Origin: Bacteroidia bacterium
Lineage (GTDB): Bacteria > Bacteroidota > Bacteroidia > SXHM01
NCBI GenBank assembly: GCA_022072225.1
Contig: JAJVIC010000009.1
Coordinates: 589,746-653,745 of the forward strand
Reading direction: 5' to 3'
DNA: 64,000 nt
The translations under genes and the position numbers were made by a program. The notes below the pieces were generated by a model, which was given only the letters and a program-made list of their open reading frames with translations, searched no databases and was not told the DNA's origin. Positions 18,559 through 27,336 of this stretch are shown piece after piece (position 1 is the first letter of the stretch; each line of letters starts with the position of its first letter).

Positions 18559-18594
18559 TTGATTCTTATCATGTTTTAAGTTAATCTATATCAT
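18559..18594. promoter_or_regulatory. Two tandem FNR-like boxes upstream of the REC-cNMP-HTH regulator
   Basis: TTGATTCTTATCAT (18559-18572) matches the FNR consensus TTGATnnnnATCAA in 9 of 10 fixed bases; TTAATCTATATCAT (18581-18594) matches 8 of 10. Their centres are 22 bp apart, two helical turns. They lie 60-95 bases before the start of a regulator whose recognition helix is FNR-like, suggesting autoregulation. Confidence 0.5.
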
Positions 18595-18654
18595 GCTTAA
18601 TTGCACCGAAAGTTTTGTTATTTGCAAAACATACTTAATAATTGGATTTTTTTG

Positions 18655-19710
18655 ATGGACTCAATACTTGTAATTGAAGACGATAAAATTGTGCGCGATA
18701 ATATTGTTGAATTGTTGAACCTTGCCGGATATCAATTAACAGAGGCTTCAAACGGAAAAGAAGGTTTGGATATTGCTAAAAAGATTAAGCCAAATCTTAT
18801 CCTCTGTGATATTAACCTGCCGGAACTTGATGGGTATGCGGTTTTAAAAGCAATTGAAAATATACCTGATTTATCTGCTGTTCCCTTTGTATTTATTACC
18901 GGTCAGTCAGAAACCCATCACTTCCGCAAAGCTATGGACCAGGGAGCAGACGATTACCTGGTAAAGCCTTTTGACGGAAATGATTTACTTCGTTTAGTAA
19001 GCCTCAGACTGAAAAAAGCCGAGTTTCTTAAACAGAAAACTTCGGGAATAGCTGAAAAAATCAACGAACTGATTCTGGATGAGAAGAATCCTATTAAAAT
19101 TGACCTGATCACCGACAAAAAGATAATCAAACGTTTTTCGAAGAAGGACATAATATTTTATGAAGGAGATACTCCGAAATTTCTTTACCTCTTAAATTCC
19201 GGAAGCGTAAAAACATTTAAGACCAACGCAGAAGGAAAAGAATACATTACCGACCTCATTAAACCCGGAGATTATTTCGGTTATATGTGTTTGTTTGATC
19301 ACAACGAACATCAGGAATCAGCAACGGCTGTTGAGGATTCGGAGGTGACAATGATAGCTAAACAGGATTTTTACCATTTTCTTTTCAGTCACACCAATGA
19401 AGCAATAAAGTTAACCAGACTTATTTCAGAGAAACTTTCCAATGCAGAAGAAAAGCTTTTGAAGATGGCTTATAATTCAGCACGTAAGCGGGTTGCCGAA
19501 GCATTGGTTTTTATGGCAGAACGATACAATAAGGATGAAAAGGATAATTTCTATAAAATAAGTCGTGATAATATTTCAGCTATTGCAGGTATAGCTCCTG
19601 AAACAGTAAGTCGCAATCTGAGCGATTTCAGAGAAGAGGGTTTAATAGAAACTGTCAACGGAGGTTTAAAAATTATAAGCCTTGTTAAACTGAAAAACAT
19701 AAAAAACTAA
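18655..19710 (+). CDS. Response regulator fused to cNMP-type domain and Crp/Fnr HTH
   Basis: 351 residues from the ATG at 18655 (an upstream TTG at 18601 adds 18 unlikely residues). Order: receiver domain 1-125 with phosphoacceptor Asp52 (LCDINLPELDG); linker; cyclic-nucleotide-binding fold about 155-265 (KDIIFYEGDTPKFLYLLNSG, GDYFGYMCLF); winged helix with AIAGIAPETVSRNLSDFREEG about 310-335. The cAMP-contacting Arg-Ser of CRP is replaced (HQESATA), so cAMP binding is unlikely, and there is no FNR iron-sulphur Cys cluster. The ETVSR helix matches the FNR residues that read TTGAT. Likely a phosphorylation-controlled Crp/Fnr-type regulator; no kinase is adjacent. Confidence 0.9.
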   Translation: MDSILVIEDDKIVRDNIVELLNLAGYQLTEASNGKEGLDIAKKIKPNLILCDINLPELDGYAVLKAIENIPDLSAVPFVFITGQSETHHFRKAMDQGADDYLVKPFDGNDLLRLVSLRLKKAEFLKQKTSGIAEKINELILDEKNPIKIDLITDKKIIKRFSKKDIIFYEGDTPKFLYLLNSGSVKTFKTNAEGKEYITDLIKPGDYFGYMCLFDHNEHQESATAVEDSEVTMIAKQDFYHFLFSHTNEAIKLTRLISEKLSNAEEKLLKMAYNSARKRVAEALVFMAERYNKDEKDNFYKISRDNISAIAGIAPETVSRNLSDFREEGLIETVNGGLKIISLVKLKNIKN

Positions 19711-19802
19711 ACAGTTTTTGTTTGCTTGTGTATTTTATCCGAGGCGCCAAAATTGCTGATTTTGCTGGCGGTTCAACCCTTTTTGATTGTTAAATAGTAG
19801 GC

Positions 19803-19818
19803 TGTGACCAAAATCACG
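19803..19818. promoter_or_regulatory. CRP/FNR-type operator TGTGA-N6-TCAC before the SprB-repeat adhesin
   Basis: TGTGACCAAAATCACG is a near-perfect dyad of CRP type. It lies about 60 bp upstream of the expected transcription start of the adhesin (from the -7 box at 19862), the distance typical of class I activation, and directly downstream of a Crp/Fnr-family regulator gene. Confidence 0.45.
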
Positions 19819-19861
19819 GCTATTTATGACCACCCTCATTAAGGAGCGGATAACACCTGCA

Positions 19862-19869
19862 TAGTTTTG
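19862..19869 (+). promoter_or_regulatory. -7 promoter element of the SprB-repeat adhesin
   Basis: TAGTTTTG matches TAnnTTTG, 45 bases before the chosen ATG at 19915. No -33 TTTG is present at the expected spacing, consistent with an activator-dependent promoter. Confidence 0.5.
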
Positions 19870-19914
19870 CCTCCGAAATTTATTATTTCAATAAATCAAT
19901 TTAAAACAAATCAC

Positions 19915-22900
19915 ATGAAAACAAAAATTACGCTATTTATCATGGCCTTTTTTTCGGCTATTATGCAAAGCATGGCACAAACAGCCTGTACAGACTGGAA
20001 TGGCTATGTAGACTCTAAGAACACGAGTACAACCGGTTATTATACTTTAATAAACGGTTTTGAAGAAAATGTTGCACAAACCTATCATTACTCTGGACCA
20101 GGAAAAGTTAGCCAGGTAAGAGTTTATGGTGAATATCCCTTTTCAGGTGGCGGTGTTCCGTTGCGTGTAACGGTTTATGATGTAGATGCAAACGGAAGAC
20201 CGATTGCAGCTCTTCAGTCTGAAGATATTACCTGGTGGTTTTACGACAACAGTTCAGAATACCTGACTGTTAGTTTTGGAAGCGGAGTATCTGTGAACAG
20301 CAATTTTGCCATTGGTGTTTCATTGCGTTCAGGTTCTCCTTTTGCATCAGCATTCCGTGTAAAATACACCGGTGATGGTGAAGGCTTAGGTGAGGATTTA
20401 GCATCCATTTCGGGCTCTTCAACCGGTTTTAACTGGACCAGTGCTATGGATAACTTTAACCGTGATGGTGATTTTTATCTTGTTCCTCAGATGACCAACT
20501 ATGTAATTTCATCGTTTGAAGCAAGTGCACAATGTGTTGGAACAGGAGTTTCGGTTTCGTTTGAGAATTTCTCACAGCTTACCCAAGACAGTATGTTCAA
20601 CATTATTGGTTGGTCAGGTTATTCGGGCTCAGAAGAATATTTCAGTTGGAATTTTGGCGATGGTTCAGCAGTTTCTAATGCAGCTAGTCCAAGCCACAGC
20701 TTTTCAACTCCCGGTGTTTATACAGTATCGCTTACAACAACCGTAGATGGTTGGGAAGGCGCCTGCACTGATGTTTATTCGGTTCAGGTTTCAGTTGGTT
20801 TATCAGCAAGCGCAGGTACGGTTGAAAATGCCAGTTGCTATGGTTCAAACGATGGCAGCGTAACAGGTTCAGGAAGCGGAGGTGCTACTCCCTATACCTA
20901 TAGTCTTAACGGATTTTCTTATCAGAGTTCTCCAACTTTTGGTGATTTAGCTGCCGGGCAGTATGCACTGTATGTCAGAGATGCACTGGGTTGCGTAAGC
21001 ACTACTTCATTTACTGTTACACAACCTTCGCAAATTGTTATTTCATCAGCTTCTTCAACCAATGCAAGTTGTGGAAATTCAAATGGAGGTATTCTTGTTA
21101 CTGCAACCGGAGGCACAGGAACATTACAGTATAAATTGGATAACGGTGCTTACCAAAGTACAGGTTCATTTTCAAATCTGGCTTCAGGTTCGTATGTTGT
21201 TACAGTTAAAGATGCTAATAATTGCACAGTTTCAGCTAACGTAACAGTAAACAATTTCGGAGCACCAACACTTTCTGTGCTCAGCACGACAAATGTCAGC
21301 TGCAATGGTGGAGATGACGGAACCATTATATTGAATGCAACAGGCGGAACGGGAACACTTCAGTACAGCATTGATGGTGGTGATAATTTTCAGACAAGCG
21401 GTTCATTTACTTCGCTTGAAGCAGGAACCTATTCAGTTTTGGTAAAAGACAATGCAGGATGCACAGCTGGTTTCACAGTTGTTATCAGCGAACCGCAAAG
21501 CCTTTCATTTACGCTTTCAGCTACTTCTGTTTCATGTTATGACGGAGATAACGGAAGCATTACCGTAACATCTGCTACAGGTGGAATAGGAGCCTTTTCG
21601 TACAGTATTGATGGCGTTAACTATCAATCAGGAACTGAATTCAATGGATTATCTGCTGCATCATATACTGTATATCTGAAAGATGCTGCTTCTTGTATTT
21701 CATCTCAAACAATTGTTGTAACTCAGCCTGATGAGTTGCAGGTAGCAGCTGCAGTATCAGATGTAACCTGCTACAATTCTGAAGATGGTTCAATAAACGC
21801 AACAGGTGATGGCGGAACAGGAAGTTATTCATATAGTCTTGATGGAGAAGATTTCCAACCTTCAGGAATTTTTAACAACCTTGATGCAGGTGATTATACG
21901 CTTACAATCATGGATCAAAATAAATGCTCAGTTTCTATCAGTGTAACAATTGACCAGCCTACACAGGTTAGTGCAACTTACAACACTACCAACTCAACCT
22001 GCGGAAATAGTAACGGAGGATTATTGATTACAGGTTCAGGAGGTTCAGGTTCAGGTTATGAGTATTCAATTGACGGTATAAATTACAACTCAACAGGTGC
22101 ATTTACAGGATTGGCAGCCGGAACTTACTACTTTATTGTAAGAGACGATGCAGGTTGCGGTTGGGTTTATTCTGCTACAATTATTGACTCAAACGGACCA
22201 CAGATTACAAGCTTGAGTCATACCGATGTATCATGCAACGGAGGAAATGATGGTACGATTTCAATCAACACTGTAACAGGCGGAACAGGAGTCCTTGAAT
22301 ACAGTATTGATGGAATTAACTGGCAAACAGATGATGTATTTACAGGTTTATCTGCTGATGTTTATGCAGTTTCTGTGAAAGACGCAAATGGTTGCATCGG
22401 TACACAAACTGTTGTAGTAACCGAACCTAATGCATTGGTAGTTTCAACCAACCTGAGCGATGCAGATTGCTATGGCGAGAATTCAGGTTCTGCAACTATT
22501 CTGGCATCAGGTGGAGCAGGAACTCTGGCTTACAGCATCAATGGAGTTACTTTCCAGTCAAGCAATTCTTTTACAGGATTAGCTGCAGGAATGTACACCG
22601 TAGTTATACGCGATGCTGCCGGATGTACAACTGATGTATATTTTGCAATATCACAACCTACCCAAATTGAGATTACAACCGGTGTGCTTAATGTTTCGTG
22701 CAATGGTGCCGGAGACGGACGAATTATTGCAAACGCAACAGGTGGTACCGGCAATATTCAGTATAGCATTGATGCTACTAACTTTCAGTCATCACATTTG
22801 TTCAATAATTTAGATGGAGGTACTTATGTTGTTACTGCAAGAGATGCCAATGGTTGCAGAACTTCAGAAGTTGTTACGGTTGAAGAGCCTGAAGAGTTGG

Positions 22901-23607
22901 TTGTGTACTATACACTTTCTGATGTAACGTGTCATGGAGGAGATAATGGTGTAATTGACCTGACTGTATTTGGCGGTACTGCACCTTATTCATTTGCGTG
23001 GTCTAATTTCTCGGCTTCAGAGGATATTTTCAATCTTGCGCCCGGTGTTTATTCAGTTACTGTAACTGATGCACACAATTGTGAAACTTCAAACAGTTTC
23101 ACAATTGAAGAACCTTCTGAGCCTATTATCGTGAATGGTGATGTTACCAATCCTGTTAGTGCAACATCAAATGACGGTGAAATTGACATTACCGTATCCG
23201 GTGGTACTGAGCCATACAGCTACAGCTGGTCAAATGGCGAAACAACTCAAGACCTGACAGATCTCGCTCCCGGATTATATGTAGTAACAGTTACCGATTA
23301 TTTTGGCTGCACAACAATTGAAATCTACATTGTGGGCGATCCTACAGGAATTGAAGAAGCTAACGCTATCAGCAATAACATATCTGTTTATCCTAACCCT
23401 GCAACTAACTATGTTACTGTTGAGGCTAACGGATATTCAATAGAAATTGTGAGAATAGTTGATATGCTAGGACAAACAGTATCTGAAACTCAGGTTAACA
23501 GCAGCAAGACTCAACTTGATGTTACAACCCTAAGCCAGGGTGCATATTTTGTTCAACTTTTGGTTAATGACCAACTGATTACCAAAAGGATGAATGTAAC
23601 TAAGTAG
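19915..23607 (+). CDS. SprB-repeat surface adhesin with PKD and T9SS type A sorting domain
   Basis: 1230 residues from the ATG at 19915, which starts a signal peptide (MKTKITLFIMAFFSAIMQSMAQ). Residues 25-200 form a jelly-roll-like N-terminal region. A PKD domain follows (YFSWNFGDGSAVSNAASPSH, about 240-290). Then come about ten SprB repeats of 75-80 residues, each opening with a pattern like TNVSCNGGNDGTI and closing with AGTYTVTVKDANGC, plus one repeat lacking the Cys (NPVSATSNDGEIDI). The end is a T9SS type A domain (ISVYPNPATNYVTVEAN, GAYFVQLLVN). SprB is the mobile gliding adhesin of Flavobacterium johnsoniae; this one is much shorter, and a gliding role is not shown. It stands alone between its own promoter and a strong terminator. 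Confidence 0.92.
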   Translation: MKTKITLFIMAFFSAIMQSMAQTACTDWNGYVDSKNTSTTGYYTLINGFEENVAQTYHYSGPGKVSQVRVYGEYPFSGGGVPLRVTVYDVDANGRPIAALQSEDITWWFYDNSSEYLTVSFGSGVSVNSNFAIGVSLRSGSPFASAFRVKYTGDGEGLGEDLASISGSSTGFNWTSAMDNFNRDGDFYLVPQMTNYVISSFEASAQCVGTGVSVSFENFSQLTQDSMFNIIGWSGYSGSEEYFSWNFGDGSAVSNAASPSHSFSTPGVYTVSLTTTVDGWEGACTDVYSVQVSVGLSASAGTVENASCYGSNDGSVTGSGSGGATPYTYSLNGFSYQSSPTFGDLAAGQYALYVRDALGCVSTTSFTVTQPSQIVISSASSTNASCGNSNGGILVTATGGTGTLQYKLDNGAYQSTGSFSNLASGSYVVTVKDANNCTVSANVTVNNFGAPTLSVLSTTNVSCNGGDDGTIILNATGGTGTLQYSIDGGDNFQTSGSFTSLEAGTYSVLVKDNAGCTAGFTVVISEPQSLSFTLSATSVSCYDGDNGSITVTSATGGIGAFSYSIDGVNYQSGTEFNGLSAASYTVYLKDAASCISSQTIVVTQPDELQVAAAVSDVTCYNSEDGSINATGDGGTGSYSYSLDGEDFQPSGIFNNLDAGDYTLTIMDQNKCSVSISVTIDQPTQVSATYNTTNSTCGNSNGGLLITGSGGSGSGYEYSIDGINYNSTGAFTGLAAGTYYFIVRDDAGCGWVYSATIIDSNGPQITSLSHTDVSCNGGNDGTISINTVTGGTGVLEYSIDGINWQTDDVFTGLSADVYAVSVKDANGCIGTQTVVVTEPNALVVSTNLSDADCYGENSGSATILASGGAGTLAYSINGVTFQSSNSFTGLAAGMYTVVIRDAAGCTTDVYFAISQPTQIEITTGVLNVSCNGAGDGRIIANATGGTGNIQYSIDATNFQSSHLFNNLDGGTYVVTARDANGCRTSEVVTVEEPEELVVYYTLSDVTCHGGDNGVIDLTVFGGTAPYSFAWSNFSASEDIFNLAPGVYSVTVTDAHNCETSNSFTIEEPSEPIIVNGDVTNPVSATSNDGEIDITVSGGTEPYSYSWSNGETTQDLTDLAPGLYVVTVTDYFGCTTIEIYIVGDPTGIEEANAISNNISVYPNPATNYVTVEANGYSIEIVRIVDMLGQTVSETQVNSSKTQLDVTTLSQGAYFVQLLVNDQLITKRMNVTK

Positions 23608-23627
23608 AATAAAATCGTTTTAGATTT

Positions 23628-23663
23628 AAAAGAAGTCACGCTATAAAGCGTGACTTCTTTTTT
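23628..23663. terminator. Bidirectional terminator between adhesin and folC
   Basis: Arms 23630-23642 and 23647-23659 are perfectly complementary (AAGAAGTCACGCT) around ATAA, flanked by A and T runs that give U tracts on either strand. It serves both convergent genes and reaches the folC stop. Confidence 0.92.
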
Positions 23664-24963
23664 ATACCACCTCAGCAACTACAAACGTGCTGCCACCAAC
23701 AAATACAAGGTCATTTGATTTTGCATTTTTCAATGCGCTTTTGTAAGCACTTTTTACGCTTTTAAAAGCTTGTCCCTTAAGTCCTGAAGAAATGGCTTTG
23801 TGCATCAATTCAAGCTCACTTAACCCGCGCGGAATTTGCGGACGGCAGAAATAATAAACAGCGTTTTTTGGAAGAATATTTAAAATTGGTTCTATCTTTT
23901 TGTCGCTTACTACACCCAGGACAAAATGCAGCTTTTTGTGTTTTACGTTTGATAGTTGTTTAAGCACTTGTTCAATCCCGTCAATGTTGTGTCCCGTATC
24001 GCAATAGGCAAGGGGAGAAGTTGATAGTTTTTGCCAGCGACCCATAATTCCGGTTTGAGATACAACGTTTTTTAGTCCTTTACGAACCGCTTTTTCTGAA
24101 ATATCCAGACCTTGTTCGCGCAGCAATTTTACTGAAGCAGCAACAGTTTTCAGGTTTTTGTATTGATAACCGCCTGTCAGTTCCGATTGTGCTTTCTTCA
24201 GAAAAATTGAATTGCCTTCCGTAATGTTTACTTCAAGAAACTGTTTGTATTTGCCGGTTAAATGTGCTGATTTTATATCAAACAGTTTATCTGCAAAATA
24301 TATTTTTGAATTTTCAGCTCTAGCTTTTGCTTTAAATATGTTTGCTGTTTCTTTATGTGTTTCACCAATAACAACAGGTATTTCAGGCTTAATTATTCCT
24401 GCTTTTTCGCCTGCAATTTTTGCCAGCGTATTTCCCAAAAAATGCTCATGATCCCAGCCAATATTTGTAATTACCGAAAGCATCGGAGTAATTATATTGG
24501 TTGAATCCAACCGCCCTCCCATGCCTACTTCAATTACAGCAAAGTCTACTTTTTCATTTTTAAAGAATTCAAAGGCAAGTCCAACAGTCATTTCAAAAAA
24601 TGAAGGTTTTATTTTTTCAAAAGCAGTTTTATGTTTTGCCACAAAATCAACTACTGCATTTTTGGGAATTATCTTCCCGTTTATTTTTATCCGTTCCCTG
24701 AAATCTTTAAGATGAGGCGAAGTGTAAAGTCCGGTTTTGTAGCCTGCTGCCTGAAGAATGGAAGCAAGAAAATGTGAAGTAGAGCCTTTGCCATTTGTTC
24801 CGGCTATGTGAATGCAACGGTTCTTCAGAAAGTTTTCCGGATTTCCGAGCAGTTTGCAAATCTCAATCGTGTTATGAAGGTCGGCCTTGTACGCAGCTTG
24901 CCCAATGCGCTGGTACATGGGCAACTGGCTGAACAGATAATTCAGCGTTTGGCTGTAAGTCAC
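23662..24963 (-). CDS. folC: Bifunctional dihydrofolate/folylpolyglutamate synthase
   Basis: 433 residues, usual family length. P-loop HIAGTNGKGSTSHFLAS, the YTSPHLKDFRERI substrate loop, EVGMGGRLDSTN and the second-domain TGIMGRWQKL and CDTGHNIDGI motifs are all present. It ligates glutamate to dihydropteroate and folates with ATP in the cytoplasm. The start is GTG, overlapping the last base of the preceding tonB-like stop (TAGTG), and the N-terminal TYSQTLNYLFSQLPMYQRIG fits the family, so GTG is preferred over a later ATG. Confidence 0.95.
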   Translation of the reverse strand: MTYSQTLNYLFSQLPMYQRIGQAAYKADLHNTIEICKLLGNPENFLKNRCIHIAGTNGKGSTSHFLASILQAAGYKTGLYTSPHLKDFRERIKINGKIIPKNAVVDFVAKHKTAFEKIKPSFFEMTVGLAFEFFKNEKVDFAVIEVGMGGRLDSTNIITPMLSVITNIGWDHEHFLGNTLAKIAGEKAGIIKPEIPVVIGETHKETANIFKAKARAENSKIYFADKLFDIKSAHLTGKYKQFLEVNITEGNSIFLKKAQSELTGGYQYKNLKTVAASVKLLREQGLDISEKAVRKGLKNVVSQTGIMGRWQKLSTSPLAYCDTGHNIDGIEQVLKQLSNVKHKKLHFVLGVVSDKKIEPILNILPKNAVYYFCRPQIPRGLSELELMHKAISSGLKGQAFKSVKSAYKSALKNAKSNDLVFVGGSTFVVAEVV

Positions 24964-25850
24964 TACTCTAATTTGTAGGTAAATGTCATTGAGCCAACCT
25001 GTTCTTCAACAGCATTGGGATTTGCGTCAAATTTTGTTTTCAATGCCGCTTCTTCCGAAATGCGGAAAAGGTAGGCACTTGTTGCTGTTGTACCTCTCTC
25101 ACCGGCAGTAGCTTTGGTTACTTTACCGGTTTTATCTACAATAATTTTAACCACTACTTTTCCCTGGTCTTGTGAGTTTTCATTGATTACAGGTCGTTGT
25201 ACCATTTTTCTTCCGTTAAGACTGAAGCCTATGTTTCCGCTTCCGCCACCCGGTCCATAATTAGGTGAACCCGGTGTTCCATTCGGGTCGCCTTGGTTTC
25301 CGGGACCTTTATTTATTCCCTGACTGTTTGAATTTCCATTGCCAAACGCATTGCCCACCATCTTGGAAATTTCATCTGATTTTTTCTTTTTCTCTGCTTC
25401 AATGCGCTGTTTTTCCGCTTCAATTTTGCGTTGCTCTTCGGCTTTCTTTGCTTCCGCTATCTTCTTTTGTTGTGCTTCAATTCTTGCGGTTTCTTCTGCT
25501 TGTTGCGTTAAAATTTCTTCTTGTGTTTTTGCGGCAGATTTTTCAGGTTTGCTTGCAGCAGGTACTGCAGCCGCAACAGTACTGTTCTCGGGCTCAGGTG
25601 AACCGCCTGTTGAAGGTTCTTCTTCGCCCCAGCCCGTTTCGCTGTTTCCGAAATTTACTTCCATGCCCATTTCTTCCGGAACAACCGGAAACGGGGGCGG
25701 AAAGGTTAAGTTGAGTTTGAAATAAATAAAAATAAAGACCAGAATGGCATGAAAGAATACAGTGCCTATGAGGCCGTTTCGTTTGTCTTTGTCGGTTAAT
25801 AATTCCATTTGGTGTTGCCTGTAAAAGGCCGATTGGCTTTGGATATTCAT
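24963..25850 (-). CDS. TonB-like energy transducer
   Basis: 295 residues. One membrane helix near 27-46 (GTVFFHAILVFIFIYFKL), a Pro/Glu-rich stretch, a Lys/Glu/Ala coiled-coil region (about 110-165: EETARIEAQQKKIAEAKKAEEQ), a Gly/Asn/Pro spacer, and a C-terminal TonB-type domain (GKVVVKIIVDKTGKVTKA to SMTFTYKLE). This is the shape of Bacteroidota TonB proteins that power outer-membrane transporters. exbB/exbD are not in the window; upstream sequence holds no gene. It is coupled to folC, a common Bacteroidota neighbour. Confidence 0.85.
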   Translation of the reverse strand: MNIQSQSAFYRQHQMELLTDKDKRNGLIGTVFFHAILVFIFIYFKLNLTFPPPFPVVPEEMGMEVNFGNSETGWGEEEPSTGGSPEPENSTVAAAVPAASKPEKSAAKTQEEILTQQAEETARIEAQQKKIAEAKKAEEQRKIEAEKQRIEAEKKKKSDEISKMVGNAFGNGNSNSQGINKGPGNQGDPNGTPGSPNYGPGGGSGNIGFSLNGRKMVQRPVINENSQDQGKVVVKIIVDKTGKVTKATAGERGTTATSAYLFRISEEAALKTKFDANPNAVEEQVGSMTFTYKLE

Positions 25851-25965
25851 GCGAAAATACTATTAGTTAAACAGTGGAGGTTTTGCACTCCTTTCTATTT
25901 ATAAACAGACTTTTGTTAGTTTTATTGTTTAGGAAGAAATATTTTTTTTGAAACCCGGAGAATTA

Positions 25966-25973
25966 TATTTTTG
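25966..25973 (+). promoter_or_regulatory. -7 promoter element for the small charged protein
   Basis: TATTTTTG matches TAnnTTTG and lies 47 bases before the GTG at 26021. The region is very AT-rich, so a chance match is possible. Confidence 0.35.
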
Positions 25974-26020
25974 TATAAAGTTTGTTTTCAACTATAAATA
26001 AAAACCAAAAACTAAAAAAA

Positions 26021-26248
26021 GTGGCACATTCAAAAGGTCCCAAAAAAGGTAAAAAATCTACCACCGACTCTGATGAATTAAGAAAACCCGCGAAACTTAA
26101 ACCTATTAAAGGTAAGATTCCGAAAAAAGCAAAAGACATCAGCGCTTTTGAAGAGGATGAAGAGGATGCTAACCTTGATTTGTTGGCAGACGATGATATC
26201 CTGTTCAATGAGTTGGGTGATGATGACGATGATGATGACGATTTTTAA
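26021..26248 (+). CDS. Small protein with basic N-terminus and poly-Asp tail
   Basis: 75 residues if translation starts at the GTG at 26021 (88 if from a TTG at 25982). The first half is Lys-rich (AHSKGPKKGKKS, KPAKLKPIKGKIPKKAK), the second acidic (FEEDEEDANLDLL) and it ends in a run of eight Asp and Phe. I do not recognise the family with certainty; similar short polyampholytes occur in Bacteroidota. The charge split resembles chaperone-like tails or nucleic-acid-binding proteins, but no function is claimed. It is convergent with anmK, 17 bases apart. Confidence 0.65.
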   Translation: MAHSKGPKKGKKSTTDSDELRKPAKLKPIKGKIPKKAKDISAFEEDEEDANLDLLADDDILFNELGDDDDDDDDF

Positions 26249-26265
26249 GTCATCACAGGGTAGCT

Positions 26266-27336
26266 TTAGATTTTCCCCCAATAAATAGCTCCTGACGAAC
26301 TGTTGGTACTTGCTCCTGTTACAGTAGCGAGGGTATTGTTTTTTTGTTCAAATCTCAGTAATCCAAGGAAAGCAAAAATCAGGGCTTCTTTATATTCTAT
26401 CGTTTGCTTGTCCGGTATAATAATTTCTGCCTTACAGTGAAATTTTATTCGTTCAATTAAATAGCGATTGTAGGCACCACCACCGGTAACCAACATTTTT
26501 GCTGATGCAGTGTTTGCAGATTTTGCAACTTGCAAAGCAATATGTTCGCAAACAGTATTCAGTTTATCCTGAACCGGAATTTCAATACTGTTTATTAAAG
26601 GAAAAAAAAACTCTTCCACCCATTCTCTTCCCAATGACTTTGCGCCAGTGGTTTTGTAAAAATCAAGATTGTTGAGGTTGTATAGAAGGGTGTTGTTCAG
26701 CGAGCCTGAGCGGGCAAGTTCGCCCTCGTTGTCATATTTTTTTCCGAGTATTTGGGCTAATTGGTTTAAAGCCAAATTGACGGGACAACTATCATAGGCA
26801 ATTCTTTTTCCATTGCTATGAAATGAGATGTTGGCAATGCCGCCCAGATTTAAACAGTAATCAAATTCCGGGAATAACAATGTATCACCTATTGGTACAA
26901 GCGGTGCGCCTTGTCCGTTTAGTGCAACATCGGTGGAACGAAAATCACAAATAGTGGTAATACCTGTTCTGCCTGCAATGGCCGCTCCGGAGCCTAATTG
27001 AAAGGTGAAGTTTTTCTCGGGCTGATGAAAAATGGTGTGTCCGTGTGAAGCAATTAAATCAATAGCTGTGATACTTTTCTCTGCAATAAATTCATTCACT
27101 TTTTCTGCAAGGTAATAGCCATATTCGGTATTTGCCAGTGCAAATTCATAAGCGGAAGCGTTGTGAATGGTTGCAAGTTTTCCGCCCCACTCATCATTGT
27201 ATCTGCAGGTAACAGCATGCTCAATTTTGTAGTTCCAAGTGTTGTTGTTTTGTTCAAAAAGGCAGCAGGCAATATCAAGTCCGTCAAGCGAAGTGCCGGA
27301 CATTAAGCCAATAATACGATAACCGGATTTAGACAT
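26266..27336 (-). CDS. anmK: Anhydro-N-acetylmuramic acid kinase
   Basis: 356 residues. The family start GLMSGTSLDGLDIACC (ATP-binding), ASHGHTIFHQP, CDFRSTDVALNGQGAPLVPIGD and LNLGGIANIS are all present, as is the LVTGGGAYN motif near the end. The enzyme phosphorylates and opens 1,6-anhydroMurNAc during peptidoglycan recycling in the cytoplasm. Its ATG directly follows the stop of the upstream 1175-residue T9SS protein (TAAATG). Confidence 0.95.
   Translation of the reverse strand: MSKSGYRIIGLMSGTSLDGLDIACCLFEQNNNTWNYKIEHAVTCRYNDEWGGKLATIHNASAYEFALANTEYGYYLAEKVNEFIAEKSITAIDLIASHGHTIFHQPEKNFTFQLGSGAAIAGRTGITTICDFRSTDVALNGQGAPLVPIGDTLLFPEFDYCLNLGGIANISFHSNGKRIAYDSCPVNLALNQLAQILGKKYDNEGELARSGSLNNTLLYNLNNLDFYKTTGAKSLGREWVEEFFFPLINSIEIPVQDKLNTVCEHIALQVAKSANTASAKMLVTGGGAYNRYLIERIKFHCKAEIIIPDKQTIEYKEALIFAFLGLLRFEQKNNTLATVTGASTNSSSGAIYWGKI

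Noticed and set aside
19915-23607. Regularly spaced repeats that could be taken for a CRISPR array
   Set aside because: They are protein-level SprB repeats of about 240 bp with diverged DNA and an open frame; no short identical repeats with spacers.
25339-25725. Plus-strand frame with many Ser/Ala/Phe opposite the tonB-like gene
   Set aside because: Shadow of the Lys/Glu/Ala codons of the coiled-coil region; no homology pattern.
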